Source of the DNA: Thiohalomonas sp963783235
GTDB taxonomy: Bacteria; Pseudomonadota; Gammaproteobacteria; Thiohalomonadales; Thiohalomonadaceae
Assembly (NCBI GenBank): GCA_963783235.1
Contig: CAWAMN010000002.1
Span: forward strand, 496,001 to 560,000
Length of the DNA stretch: 64,000 bases
Reading direction: 5' to 3'
Below, one piece after another: positions 13,225-21,128 of this stretch. Below the pieces are notes generated by a model. The model was not told where the DNA came from. It saw only the letters and a program-made list of their open reading frames with translations, and did not search any database. Position 1 is the stretch's first letter; every line of letters begins with the position of its first letter. A program made the translations under genes and the position numbers.

Positions 13225-13913
13225 CCGGTTCACGGGCGTGGATGCCATCACCGAAACGGGTCCGGGTTCTGCTGGGGGGCCATACCGTCGCGGACAGCGT
13301 CAGGGCAATGCTCGAGCACGGAGGCGGACGCCCGCCTCTGTACTGGTTTCCCCCCGATGACGTTAACCGTAACGCACTGGTCGATACAGGTGTCGGGCCA
13401 CAGGGCACTGCCATTTGGGATGTTGAAGTGCCGGGCCGCCGCGCCGCGCGATCAGCCTACGCCGGAGATCAGGGGTATATCGGGTTCGTCTGGGGCCGGA
13501 TGGATACCTGGCTGGAAGAGGACGAAGAGGTCTTCGTTCACCCCCGCGGTCCGTTTGTGCGTGTCGATGTACTGCGCAGTTCGCGCCACCTGCGGATAGA
13601 GGCGCTGGGTGAGATAGTTGCCGAAAGCCGCCGCCCTGTCCTGCTGTTTGAAACCGGACTTCCCACCCGCTACTACCTGCCGATAACGGATGTGCGTATG
13701 GAGTGGCTGCAACCGAGCGATACCCTCACGCGCTGCCCCTACAAAGGAGAAGCGCACTACTACGCACTGCGCATCGGCGATCGGAACATCGACGATGCGT
13801 GCTGGTATTACCGCTATCCGACGCAGGAGGTAGCGGCCATTGCCGGTCTGGTCTGCTTCTATCCCGAACGGGTGGAGAACTTCACGGTCGGTGGCCAGGA
13901 CGCGCCCCCCTGA
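13221..13913 (+). CDS. DUF427 domain protein
   Basis: A 230-aa soluble protein. The start is the ATG within the ATGA overlap with the upstream stop; longer frames from 12855 shadow the preceding gene. DUF427 features include RVRVLLGGHTVADSVRAML, PLYWFPPDDV, ARYWF-like segments and TRCPYKGEAHYYALRIGD near residue 175, followed by CWYYRYPTQEVAAIAG. DUF427 proteins are small beta-tent-fold proteins with no settled biochemical role. The last gene of the cupin-DUF5335-DUF427 run. Confidence 0.85.
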   Translation: MTGSRAWMPSPKRVRVLLGGHTVADSVRAMLEHGGGRPPLYWFPPDDVNRNALVDTGVGPQGTAIWDVEVPGRRAARSAYAGDQGYIGFVWGRMDTWLEEDEEVFVHPRGPFVRVDVLRSSRHLRIEALGEIVAESRRPVLLFETGLPTRYYLPITDVRMEWLQPSDTLTRCPYKGEAHYYALRIGDRNIDDACWYYRYPTQEVAAIAGLVCFYPERVENFTVGGQDAPP

Positions 13914-13924
13914 GGGGATGCCTG

Positions 13925-14830
13925 TCAGCGACTCCGGATTTCCCTGAGCGTCGCCTGCACATCGTCGCGCCAAGGGCCGGGAGCTTCGAGGGCGCGGCGC
14001 GCGAAAACCTCCGCCTCACTCTTTTTTCCCTGCACATTAAGGACATGGGCGAGGTTGTTGAGTACCGGCACATTGGATGGGGCCCGAACGACAGCCTGGC
14101 GCAGCAACATTTCCGCCTGAGCCGTTTCCCCCTGCCGGTAAACGAGGGAGGCCAGTCCCAATCGCGCCTGGATGCTGTCGGGCCACTGTTTCAGCGCGGC
14201 CCCATAGGCGGTCCGGGCCGCTTCGGTCTGGCCTACCGCCTCCAGGTCAGCCACGGCGCGCAGAAATCGCCGGGGCTCGGCGCTGGCTGGCACCCTGTCG
14301 GGAGGGAGGACGACAACCGCCCACTTCTCCGTCCGCTCCCAGGTTCGATAGAAGGTATCGAGGTCTGATCGATAACGCCGCGTTGTACCGCTATGCAGTT
14401 CGATAACGCCGGCGTCCAGGTCGTAACCGACAGCCACCGCATAGTGCCAGCGGGGAGCCCATTCAAAGGCGAGATTCTGGAGAAGCAACACCGGATGCCC
14501 GGCCTCCAGTTCCGCCATCAGTGCGTCCAGCGAGGGGGCCAGGCGGTAGGTCAACCGGCCGTGACGGCGGGCCGCCGCGAGCAACTCCGACTGTAAGGCC
14601 CCCTCCCGCCCCGGCAGATAGACCCACTCCGCCAGCTGTTCGGGTGTAGTCTCGGCGCCGGACCAGCCCAAGGCCGAGGCGAGCGCCGCGGGCCCACAGT
14701 GGTGGAGAGTCTGTGGATGGAAAGGCGCCGACACCCGTGCCTGCGCTGCACCGGAAAAGGCAAGGGGCGGTGCGCTGGCGCAGCCATAAAGCCCCGCCAC
14801 CAAAACAGCGAGTGAAAGAAACCGAATCAA
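13925..14830 (-). CDS. PA2778-family C39-like cysteine peptidase lipoprotein with TPR tail
   Basis: A 301-aa lipoprotein. The signal peptide ends in a lipobox (LYGCASA, Cys near residue 17). The peptidase part (residues ~35-190) has HHCGPAALASAL, where the Cys is the likely nucleophile, and WHYAVAVGYD, where the His is the catalytic partner; this is the C39/papain-like arrangement. Residues ~195-300 form TPR-like helices (PDSIQARLGLASLVYRQGE ... VPVLNNLAHVLNVQGK). It is the second gene of an operon with the PA2779-type gene, overlapping by four bases. The pair is conserved in gammaproteobacteria but its substrate is unknown. Location is presumably outer or inner membrane, facing the periplasm. 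Confidence 0.87.
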   Translation of the reverse strand: MIRFLSLAVLVAGLYGCASAPPLAFSGAAQARVSAPFHPQTLHHCGPAALASALGWSGAETTPEQLAEWVYLPGREGALQSELLAAARRHGRLTYRLAPSLDALMAELEAGHPVLLLQNLAFEWAPRWHYAVAVGYDLDAGVIELHSGTTRRYRSDLDTFYRTWERTEKWAVVVLPPDRVPASAEPRRFLRAVADLEAVGQTEAARTAYGAALKQWPDSIQARLGLASLVYRQGETAQAEMLLRQAVVRAPSNVPVLNNLAHVLNVQGKKSEAEVFARRALEAPGPWRDDVQATLREIRSR

Positions 14831-15237
14831 TCGACTTCGTTTACAAAGGTGAATACGTCGGTCGCGCCGATCGCATCGGTAATGATCAGGACGATGAAAA
14901 TCAGCGCGATCAGACCCAGGACATCACCACCTGCCGGCAGGGTGTCGATCCGTTCTTGAAGTTCCAGCACTTCGCGGTCGGTCAGGCCGGCAATGCGTTC
15001 CCTGGCCTTTTGCGGCTCGATACCGTATTCGACCAGTTTTTGCGCCACCTCGTCGCGGGCGAGTAGCGAACCGAGCTGTTGGCGGGCCTTTACAGGCGCG
15101 GAGTCAGCGGTTTCGGCCAGGACCCGGTCGGTTCCGATCAGCGCCGCCTGGGCTACGGGAATCTGCAGTGATGTCAGCGTGAAAATGACAAACAGCAGCA
15201 CGGACAGCGGGCGCCGCAAGCGATGAATTCCCCTCAT
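14827..15237 (-). CDS. PA2779-family protein
   Basis: A 136-aa protein with an N-terminal signal or membrane segment (PLSVLLFVIFTLTSLQIPVAQA) and a C-terminal hydrophobic helix (VLGLIALIFIVLIITDAIGA) just before a short acidic tail. Between them lies a helical domain (REVLELQERIDTLPAGGDVL) of the PA2779 family. The small size, exported N-terminus and glycine pair before a hydrophobic tail make it a candidate substrate or partner of the downstream C39-like peptidase; that link is inference from invariant gene pairing. It is the first gene of the pair. Confidence 0.85.
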   Translation of the reverse strand: MRGIHRLRRPLSVLLFVIFTLTSLQIPVAQAALIGTDRVLAETADSAPVKARQQLGSLLARDEVAQKLVEYGIEPQKARERIAGLTDREVLELQERIDTLPAGGDVLGLIALIFIVLIITDAIGATDVFTFVNEVD

Positions 15238-15271
15238 GATGCTCTCTCTCGGATAGCGTTATTGAAACTAT

Positions 15272-16426
15272 TTACCCGGCCTCGGCCCATTTGAACAGGT
15301 CGTGTCCCAAGGCCGGCTGGTGGCGATGCAGAAACCAGCGGTCGAGCACAAAGTGTCGGCTGAACCAGCGACTGGCCAATAGCCGTTCGGCAACAAATGC
15401 CTGAAAAGCGGCCGGCAACCACTGTGAACCTCCTGCCGGTCCTGAGCGGTGGCCGAAGCGCTCCTCCAGGGCATTCTCATAGCCGGCGAGGTCGTCATGG
15501 CGATAATCGCCCCCCGCATCGAGAATCGTCTCGGCGGCCAGCAGTGCCGACTCCACCGCGGGCCGAATGCCCTCGCCACTCTGGGGATAGGCGAGGCCCG
15601 CCGCATCCCCCACCAAAAGGGCGCCTTCGGCGATAACCTTCCGGGGCTGATGCTGACCGTAGAGCAGGTAGGCGTGACCATGGAACCGTTCGGGAATATC
15701 CGGCGGAATCCGCCCCCGCCGCTTGAGGACCTCGACGAAGTGGGCCAGGTGTTCGGAAAGACGGTGCCGATCGTCACGTCCCAGACCGATATTCAGCACG
15801 CCGCCTTTGACCAGGGCCCAACCGTACCCCTTGAGATCCCGGCAGAAGTAAAGCTCCGGGATGCCGGGCTTCACGGCGGCGGCCTGCCTTTGGGACTCCG
15901 TCAGCTCGAACTCGACCTCCTGGGCGGCAACAGCACCGCGGATATTGCCCACCTTGGCCCCCAAGTGGCGAGCGACCGGGCAAAAGTGACCTCCGGCGCC
16001 AACCACAATCGGCGTGCTGATGTGGTCATTCACGATCCAGCGATCACCGAAGCGTTCGAGCGTTCGCAGCGCCTCCCCTTCGATACGACCGGCTCCGGAC
16101 TTCTGCAGGAGATAGTGGTCGAACTCGCAGCGGCGGATGCCGTAGCTGACCGTCTTACCGTAGTCGGTAAACACGCCGGGACCATCGATCATTCCCGTGT
16201 GAAAACCATGGATGGCCTCCATGGTACGGCCGCCACGACGATACTCGGCCTTGTCGATCTCCAGTTCCTGCAACACGGCCGGCGTCACCCAACCCGCACA
16301 GACCTTGTCGCGGGGAAAGCGCTGCTTGTCCATCACCAGCACTTCCAGCCCCGCCTCGCGCAGTCGGCCGGCACACGTGGCACCCGCCGGGCCGCCGCCC
16401 ACGATGAGGACATCACAGGACCTCAT
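15272..16426 (-). CDS. FAD-dependent oxidoreductase, geranylgeranyl reductase family
   Basis: A 384-aa flavoprotein. The N-terminal Rossmann motif is VGGGPAGATCAGRL with the acidic end at VMDKQRFPRDKVCAGW. A second FAD motif is LVGDAAGLAYPQSGEGIRPA. This matches the geranylgeranyl reductase/FAD monooxygenase superfamily, which reduces prenyl double bonds or oxidises varied substrates; the substrate here is unknown. The ATG at 16426 is chosen because the Rossmann fold begins four residues later. It overlaps the upstream cfa gene by 14 bases, so both are one operon, and a role in membrane lipid modification is a reasonable inference. Confidence 0.85.
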   Translation of the reverse strand: MRSCDVLIVGGGPAGATCAGRLREAGLEVLVMDKQRFPRDKVCAGWVTPAVLQELEIDKAEYRRGGRTMEAIHGFHTGMIDGPGVFTDYGKTVSYGIRRCEFDHYLLQKSGAGRIEGEALRTLERFGDRWIVNDHISTPIVVGAGGHFCPVARHLGAKVGNIRGAVAAQEVEFELTESQRQAAAVKPGIPELYFCRDLKGYGWALVKGGVLNIGLGRDDRHRLSEHLAHFVEVLKRRGRIPPDIPERFHGHAYLLYGQHQPRKVIAEGALLVGDAAGLAYPQSGEGIRPAVESALLAAETILDAGGDYRHDDLAGYENALEERFGHRSGPAGGSQWLPAAFQAFVAERLLASRWFSRHFVLDRWFLHRHQPALGHDLFKWAEAG

Positions 16427-17714
16427 CTTCGCCCCCTTCCCGATAGAGATGCGCGCGCGTCCAAGGGATCGCATTGTTGCGAGGCCTTGAGAAAAGCACC
16501 TGGAACAACTGCAGCGAACCGGTACTGAAACTGGCGAGGGAGGAGCCCAGGTAAAACCTCCAGGCGCGTACGAAGCTGCGATCGAAAAGGGCTTCGATTT
16601 CATCACGCCGGTCGTCAAATCGATTCAGCCAGTTCTCCAGCGTCCGTGCATAGTGCAGGCGCAGGTTTTCCACATCGAGAATCGAAAACCCCCAGGGCTC
16701 GAAGATCTCCATCATTTGGCGCATCGTCGGAGGGTAGGCACCGGGGAAGATACGTCGCTCAATCCAGGGCGTCATTGGCTGCGGCTGATTCTTGCCGATG
16801 CTGTGGATAAGCCCACGGCCGTTTTCATGCAGGCAGCGATCCACGACCGCACCCAGCTCACGGTAGTGCTCAACGCCCACGTGTTCGAGCATACCCACAG
16901 AGACGAACGCATCGCAGGAGCCTTCGATGTTGCGGTAATCGTCTTCCACGTATTCAACCCGGTCATCGACCCCTTCCTCTCGTGCCCGATCACGGGCAAA
17001 CCTGAGCTGCTCCCTGGAGATGTTGAAGGCACGCACCTTGACCCCGTAGTGCTTGGCCATATGGCGGGCCAGACCTCCCCAGCCGCAACCCGCCTCGAAG
17101 ACGGTCTCGCCGGGTTTCAACTGCAGCTTGCGGCAGATGTGATCCAGCTTGGCCACCTGTGCCTCGGCGAGCGTGGCGTCCCGACTCGGAAAATAGGCGC
17201 AGGTGTACTGCATCCGCTCATCCAGCCAGAGACGGTAAAAGTCGTTGGAAAGGTCGTAATGGTGGTGAATATTTTGTCGAGCCCCGGCGACGGTATTGCA
17301 GCTGACGCGTGTCAACCGACTGCGGAGCTGCTCTTTGTAACCGTCGCGAACCCGGGAGGGTTGGGAGAGGAACAGCGTCTCCAGAAAATGCACCAGATCG
17401 CCGTCCACTTCGATCCGCCCGGTGCTATAGTCATCGCCGAAATAGAGTTGCGGGTGCAGCAGCATCCGCCAAAGAGCCCCTCTGTCGTGAATGGTGATCC
17501 CGACTTCGGCCGCCGTGGCGCCTCCAAGGTGGATTTCACTGCCGTCCCAAAGGCGGATCGACAGTGGCGGGTTGCCCATCGATTCAGCCAGCCTGTGCAA
17601 AAGCCAGCGCTCGATACCCAGGGCGCCTTTCTCCCCGTTTCCCCGAAGCAACGCAACAGCCCCGTCCCTCGAACCGGACGGGATGCCGAGAAAATCGGCC
17701 TTTTCACGTTTCAT
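16413..17714 (-). CDS. cfa: Cyclopropane-fatty-acyl-phospholipid synthase family methyltransferase
   Basis: A 433-aa SAM-dependent enzyme that adds a methylene to the double bond of membrane phospholipid acyl chains. The SAM-binding loop is VFEAGCGWGGLARHMA near residue 200. HHHYDLSNDFYRLWLD, the YTCAYF segment and VGMLEHVG are family landmarks. A lipid-binding domain precedes it. The ATG at 17714 is chosen over an upstream TTG at 17738. It heads the operon with the FAD-dependent reductase and is divergent from yheS. The exact product (cyclopropane or another methylated acyl chain) is not shown by the sequence. Confidence 0.9.
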   Translation of the reverse strand: MKREKADFLGIPSGSRDGAVALLRGNGEKGALGIERWLLHRLAESMGNPPLSIRLWDGSEIHLGGATAAEVGITIHDRGALWRMLLHPQLYFGDDYSTGRIEVDGDLVHFLETLFLSQPSRVRDGYKEQLRSRLTRVSCNTVAGARQNIHHHYDLSNDFYRLWLDERMQYTCAYFPSRDATLAEAQVAKLDHICRKLQLKPGETVFEAGCGWGGLARHMAKHYGVKVRAFNISREQLRFARDRAREEGVDDRVEYVEDDYRNIEGSCDAFVSVGMLEHVGVEHYRELGAVVDRCLHENGRGLIHSIGKNQPQPMTPWIERRIFPGAYPPTMRQMMEIFEPWGFSILDVENLRLHYARTLENWLNRFDDRRDEIEALFDRSFVRAWRFYLGSSLASFSTGSLQLFQVLFSRPRNNAIPWTRAHLYREGGEDEVL

Positions 17715-17879
17715 AATCCCGATTCCTCGCTCCTTCAATACAACACAAAAACCTTAGAACAAGAGATCACATGCCGCCAATCGTGCGGGACAGGTCGAGG
17801 TTGCGGGGCCCCCGCCCGGCCTCCGGGTGAATCGGGCCTATCTGTTCGGCGCGACGAGCAACTGCTAGACTCCCGCGCC

Positions 17880-19793
17880 ATGCTCAGCTTCACAGATGTC
17901 ACCCTACGCCGCGGCCCTCGGGCACTTTTCGAGAAAGCGACGTTTACGCTTCATCCCGGTTGGAAAGTCGGCCTCACCGGTGCAAACGGCACCGGCAAGT
18001 CCAGCCTTTTCGCGCTGATTCGAGGCGAACTGGGCTCCGATGCCGGGGAAGCGAGGCTGCCGCCCGGTACGGTAATCGCCCACGTCGCCCAGGAAACCCC
18101 GGCCACGGATTGGCCCGCCATCGAGTATGTAATCGACGGCGATCAGGAGTTGCGGAGTATCGAGGCGGCCTTGGCCAAGGCCGAGAAGGCGGGCGAGGGC
18201 ACCGCCCAGGCGGAACTCCACGCAGGCCTGGATGCGGCCCAAGGCTACGAGGCGCCGGCCCGGGCCGGGCGACTCATGCACGGGCTCGGTTTCACCAGTG
18301 AGCAGGAGCGCCAGCCGGTCAATGCGTTCTCCGGCGGCTGGCGCATGCGTCTGAATCTGGCGCAGGCCCTGATGTGCCGCTCCGACTTGCTGCTGCTGGA
18401 CGAGCCCACCAACCACCTGGATCTGGATGCGGTGTTCTGGCTGGAAAACTGGCTGCGGAGCTATCCCGGAACACTGTTGTTGATCTCCCATGACCGGGAA
18501 TTCCTCGATCGCTGCGTGGGCCACATTCTGCACATCGAACAAGCGGGCGTGACCCTCTACACCGGCAACTATTCCGATTTCGAATCCCAGCGCAGCGAGG
18601 CCCTGGCTCGCCAGCAATCAGGCTATGAAAAACAGCGGCGCGAGGTCGCCGAGATGCAGCGCTTCGTGGAGCGCTTTCGGGCCAAAGCCACCAAGGCCCG
18701 TCAGGCCCAGAGCCGCCTCAAGGCGCTGGCTCGCATGGAGCACATTGCGCCGGCTCATGTGGACTCCCCCTTTCACTTCGCATTCCGGAAACCGCAAAAA
18801 CTTCCCACCCCCCTGCTCACCCTGGAGGAGGCCTCCGCCGGCTATGGCGAGAAGTCCGTCGTGGCGGGTGCCGAATTGAGCCTTCTACCCGGAGAACGCA
18901 TCGGGCTGCTGGGGGCCAATGGCGCCGGCAAATCCACGCTGATGAAACTGCTCGCCGGCACACTGGCGCCCCTCGACGGCAAACGCAGCGAAGCCCCGGA
19001 TCTGGCGATTGGCTACTTTGCCCAGCACCAGTTGGAGCAACTCGACGGCAGTGCCAGTCCGCTTCTCCACCTCGCCCGCCTCGATGCCAGGGCGGGTGAG
19101 CAGGAGTTACGGAATTTCCTGGGTGGTTTCGGTTTCCGCGGCGATGCGGCACTGGAGCCGGTCGCTCCGCTTTCCGGCGGAGAAAAAGCACGATTGGTGC
19201 TGGCCCTGATCGTCTATCAGCGCCCCAACCTCCTGCTGCTGGACGAGCCCACCAACCACCTGGATTTGGAAATGCGCCACGCCCTGACCACGGCTCTACA
19301 GGGGTTCGAAGGTGCCATGGTGGTCGTCTCCCATGACCGGCATCTCCTTCGCGCCACGGCCGACCAGTTGCTGGTGGTGGCCGATGGGCAGGTCACAGAG
19401 TTCGATGGCGACCTGGACGACTACCGCCGCTGGCTGGAGGAGCGGAGGCGGGCCGAATCCGCTCCCTCGGCTTCCGCTCGGGACGGCAGTGACCCCAACT
19501 CGGCGGTGGGGCGTCGGGAACGCCGCCGCGAAGAGGCCGAAAGACGACATCGTTTGAAGCCTCTGCGCCATGATTTGGAAGCCGCCGAAAAAAAACTGGA
19601 GTCTCTCTCCGAGCAAAAACGCGCCCTGGAAGAGCAGCTGGCCGATCAGGGCCTTTATGAAGCCGAAGCCAAGGACCGGCTGACGGCGCTCCTGCGCGAA
19701 AAAGGGCGCGTTGACCAGGAACTGGCAGAGGCCGAGGAGGCTTGGCTGACTGCCGGCGAGGCATTGGAGTTGGCCGAGAGCGGCCAGGATTAG
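17880..19793 (+). CDS. yheS: ABC-F family ATPase YheS
   Basis: A 637-aa soluble twin-ATPase, the same length as E. coli YheS. The first module has Walker A GANGTGKSS, the signature FSGGWRMRL and Walker B LLLLDEPTNHLDLD; the second has GANGAGKST, LSGGEKARL and LLLLDEPTNHLDLE. Between them lies the charged linker typical of ABC-F proteins (residues ~240-310), and the C-terminus ends in a coiled coil (LEAAEKKLESLSEQKRALEEQ). ABC-F proteins bind the ribosomal E site and rescue or tune translation; they do not transport. The ATG at 17880 matches the family start; the frame stays open far upstream without homology. Confidence 0.93.
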   Translation: MLSFTDVTLRRGPRALFEKATFTLHPGWKVGLTGANGTGKSSLFALIRGELGSDAGEARLPPGTVIAHVAQETPATDWPAIEYVIDGDQELRSIEAALAKAEKAGEGTAQAELHAGLDAAQGYEAPARAGRLMHGLGFTSEQERQPVNAFSGGWRMRLNLAQALMCRSDLLLLDEPTNHLDLDAVFWLENWLRSYPGTLLLISHDREFLDRCVGHILHIEQAGVTLYTGNYSDFESQRSEALARQQSGYEKQRREVAEMQRFVERFRAKATKARQAQSRLKALARMEHIAPAHVDSPFHFAFRKPQKLPTPLLTLEEASAGYGEKSVVAGAELSLLPGERIGLLGANGAGKSTLMKLLAGTLAPLDGKRSEAPDLAIGYFAQHQLEQLDGSASPLLHLARLDARAGEQELRNFLGGFGFRGDAALEPVAPLSGGEKARLVLALIVYQRPNLLLLDEPTNHLDLEMRHALTTALQGFEGAMVVVSHDRHLLRATADQLLVVADGQVTEFDGDLDDYRRWLEERRRAESAPSASARDGSDPNSAVGRRERRREEAERRHRLKPLRHDLEAAEKKLESLSEQKRALEEQLADQGLYEAEAKDRLTALLREKGRVDQELAEAEEAWLTAGEALELAESGQD

Positions 19794-19810
19794 ACCCAGA
19801 GCCTCCCCGC

Positions 19811-19845
19811 ACAAAAAGGCCGCGAAACCCGAAGGTTCCGCGGCC
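19811..19845 (-). terminator. Rho-independent terminator of the OmpA-family gene
   Basis: On the minus strand a 12-bp GC-rich stem (GGCCGCGGAACC with one mismatch in its partner) and a four-base loop are followed by CTTTTTGTG. It lies 33 bases beyond the stop of the OmpA-family gene. The hairpin could also slow plus-strand transcription leaving yheS, but that side lacks a T run. Confidence 0.78.
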
Positions 19846-19878
19846 CCGAGTGAAGAGCCCTCGACTGATCAGGGCCCT

Positions 19879-20514
19879 TTATTCCTGCACCTGATCCTCC
19901 TCGATCACTTCGAAGGCCGAGAATTCGATCTCCGAGCGACGGTTCGGACGCAGGCAGTCAATCAGGGCACCACCCTGCAGACCTTCGCACGAGACGACCG
20001 GATCCGCCTCGCCACGACCTGCGGTTTGGATTCCCTCCGGTGCCACCCCCCGCGCGACGAGGTAATCCTCAACCGCACGGGCTCGGCGCTGGGAAAGGTC
20101 CTGATTATAGGACTGCGGACCGATCCGGTCGGTATAGCCGACGATACGCACCCGGGGATCCTGGGTTTCCTTCGCCCGCTGTGCGATCTCGTCAAGCTCC
20201 GCCTTGCCAGCGTCAGTCAGGGTCGCTTTATCGAAATCGAAGGTAGTGTCCGCCTCCAGGTTAATGAGCTGAGTGACCTGGCGGGGCTCCTCGAAGGCCG
20301 CCGCTTCCCGCTCCTGGACCTGTACGAATTCCGGGTGACACTCGGCGATGGCATCTTCCGGGGTCCAGAAGTTGGTGGTGACACAGTCTCCCGAATTATC
20401 ACGTACCACATCGCCGACGTTGTCGGTGAGGTAGCCCTCAAGCGCCGAGGCGTTGCCGGCAAAACCGAGCACTGCCCCCGCCGCAACGGTGTAGAACAGT
20501 TTTCTTACGTCCAT
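19879..20514 (-). CDS. OmpA-family outer-membrane/peptidoglycan-associated protein
   Basis: A 211-aa protein with a signal peptide (VAAGAVLGFAGNASA) and a C-terminal OmpA domain (residues ~85-200). Domain landmarks are FDFDKATLTDAGKAELDEIA, IVGYTDRIGPQSYNQDLSQ and RRARAVEDYL, with the Asp and Arg that bind diaminopimelate. Two Cys pairs may form disulfides: one in the N-terminal linker (SGDC ... AECHPEF) and one in the insert SCEGLQGGALIDCLRPN near the C-terminus, an arrangement common in enterobacterial-type OmpA C-terminal domains. There is no N-terminal beta-barrel, so it is a short peptidoglycan-tethering form. A strong GAGGAGG ribosome site precedes the ATG. Confidence 0.9.
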   Translation of the reverse strand: MDVRKLFYTVAAGAVLGFAGNASALEGYLTDNVGDVVRDNSGDCVTTNFWTPEDAIAECHPEFVQVQEREAAAFEEPRQVTQLINLEADTTFDFDKATLTDAGKAELDEIAQRAKETQDPRVRIVGYTDRIGPQSYNQDLSQRRARAVEDYLVARGVAPEGIQTAGRGEADPVVSCEGLQGGALIDCLRPNRRSEIEFSAFEVIEEDQVQE

Positions 20515-20557
20515 GTACAGCCCTCCTCGACGTTTCCATGTCTCGTGGTTGACGGGC

Positions 20558-20646
20558 GTTTCCGTACCGTGAGACTAGCCCACGACCATTAAGGGTTCTA
20601 CGTTACAAAAACTAGAGAATTTCCGTACTTGCGTGTATTTACGGAA
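20558..20646. promoter_or_regulatory. Divergent ompA-slyX promoter region with three TTCCGTA motifs
   Basis: The sequence TTCCGTAC occurs at about 20560 and at 20621, and its reverse complement TACGGAA lies at 20640-20646. The last two form an inverted repeat with a 12-base spacer. The region lies between the OmpA-family gene (minus) and slyX (plus). Three copies in under 90 bases in an AT-rich divergent region suggest an operator, but no known regulator consensus is assigned. Confidence 0.4.
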
Positions 20647-20686
20647 GGCTGCAAGCTAGTGTATTGCTGAACACGAGCCGAATCGA

Positions 20687-20896
20687 ATGGACCTGGAATC
20701 CCGCCTGACCGACCTGGAGATCCGCTACGCCCATCAGGAGGAAGCGCTGGAGGCGCTGAATCGGGAGGTGATTGAGCAACGCCGCCTCATTGAGCAGCAG
20801 ACAGACCTGATTGAAGTCTTGAAGTCCCGCTTGGCGGCGCTCGCCGAATCACCGGTCGGCCGTCCCGAAGATGAGCCTCCCCCTCCGCATTACTAG
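20687..20896 (+). CDS. slyX: SlyX family protein
   Basis: A 69-aa protein that is nearly all coiled coil (LEALNREVIEQRRLIEQQTD), with the family's Pro-rich tail (PEDEPPPPHY). Its cellular role is not settled. The stop TAG is part of a CTAG that begins a palindromic element, so the 3' end of this mRNA is formed within repeat DNA. Confidence 0.93.
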   Translation: MDLESRLTDLEIRYAHQEEALEALNREVIEQRRLIEQQTDLIEVLKSRLAALAESPVGRPEDEPPPPHY

Positions 20897-21042
20897 AGGC
20901 TGTTGAAAAAGGTTTTTTGTCCCTTCTCCCTGAGGGAGAAGGTTAGGATGAGGGGGGATAAAAAACAGGCAGTTACCATGCATTGAGTCCCCTCACCCCG
21001 GCCCTCTCCCTCTGGAGAGGGTGTTTTTCAGCAGCCTGCTAG
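20893..21042. repeat. MITE-like element, CTAG-flanked, AGGCTGTTGAAAAA ends
   Basis: The element runs from AGGCTGTTGAAAAA (20897) to TTTTTCAGCAGCCTG (21038), and both flanks read CTAG (20893-20896, 21039-21042), consistent with a 4-bp target duplication. Inside is the hairpin CTTCTCCCTGAGGGAGAAGG and a near-mirrored block (CCCTCACCCCGGCCCTCTCC). A related copy lies at 50616-50754 and a remnant at 52447-52487. No coding capacity. Confidence 0.78.
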
Positions 21043-21128
21043 AGCACCGATCAGGTTACGTGGGGTGAGGAGCAAGTCATGGACTTTCGGGGCGCCCTGG
21101 ATAGATCCTTGTAGGCTCGAAGGGCCCG

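Noticed and set aside
16653..17879. Long open extension of the yheS frame upstream
   Set aside because: It lies antisense to cfa and has no homology pattern; YheS homology begins at 17880.
20893..21042. Repeats as a CRISPR array
   Set aside because: Copies are dispersed singly, differ in core and have no regular spacer pattern; no cas gene is present.
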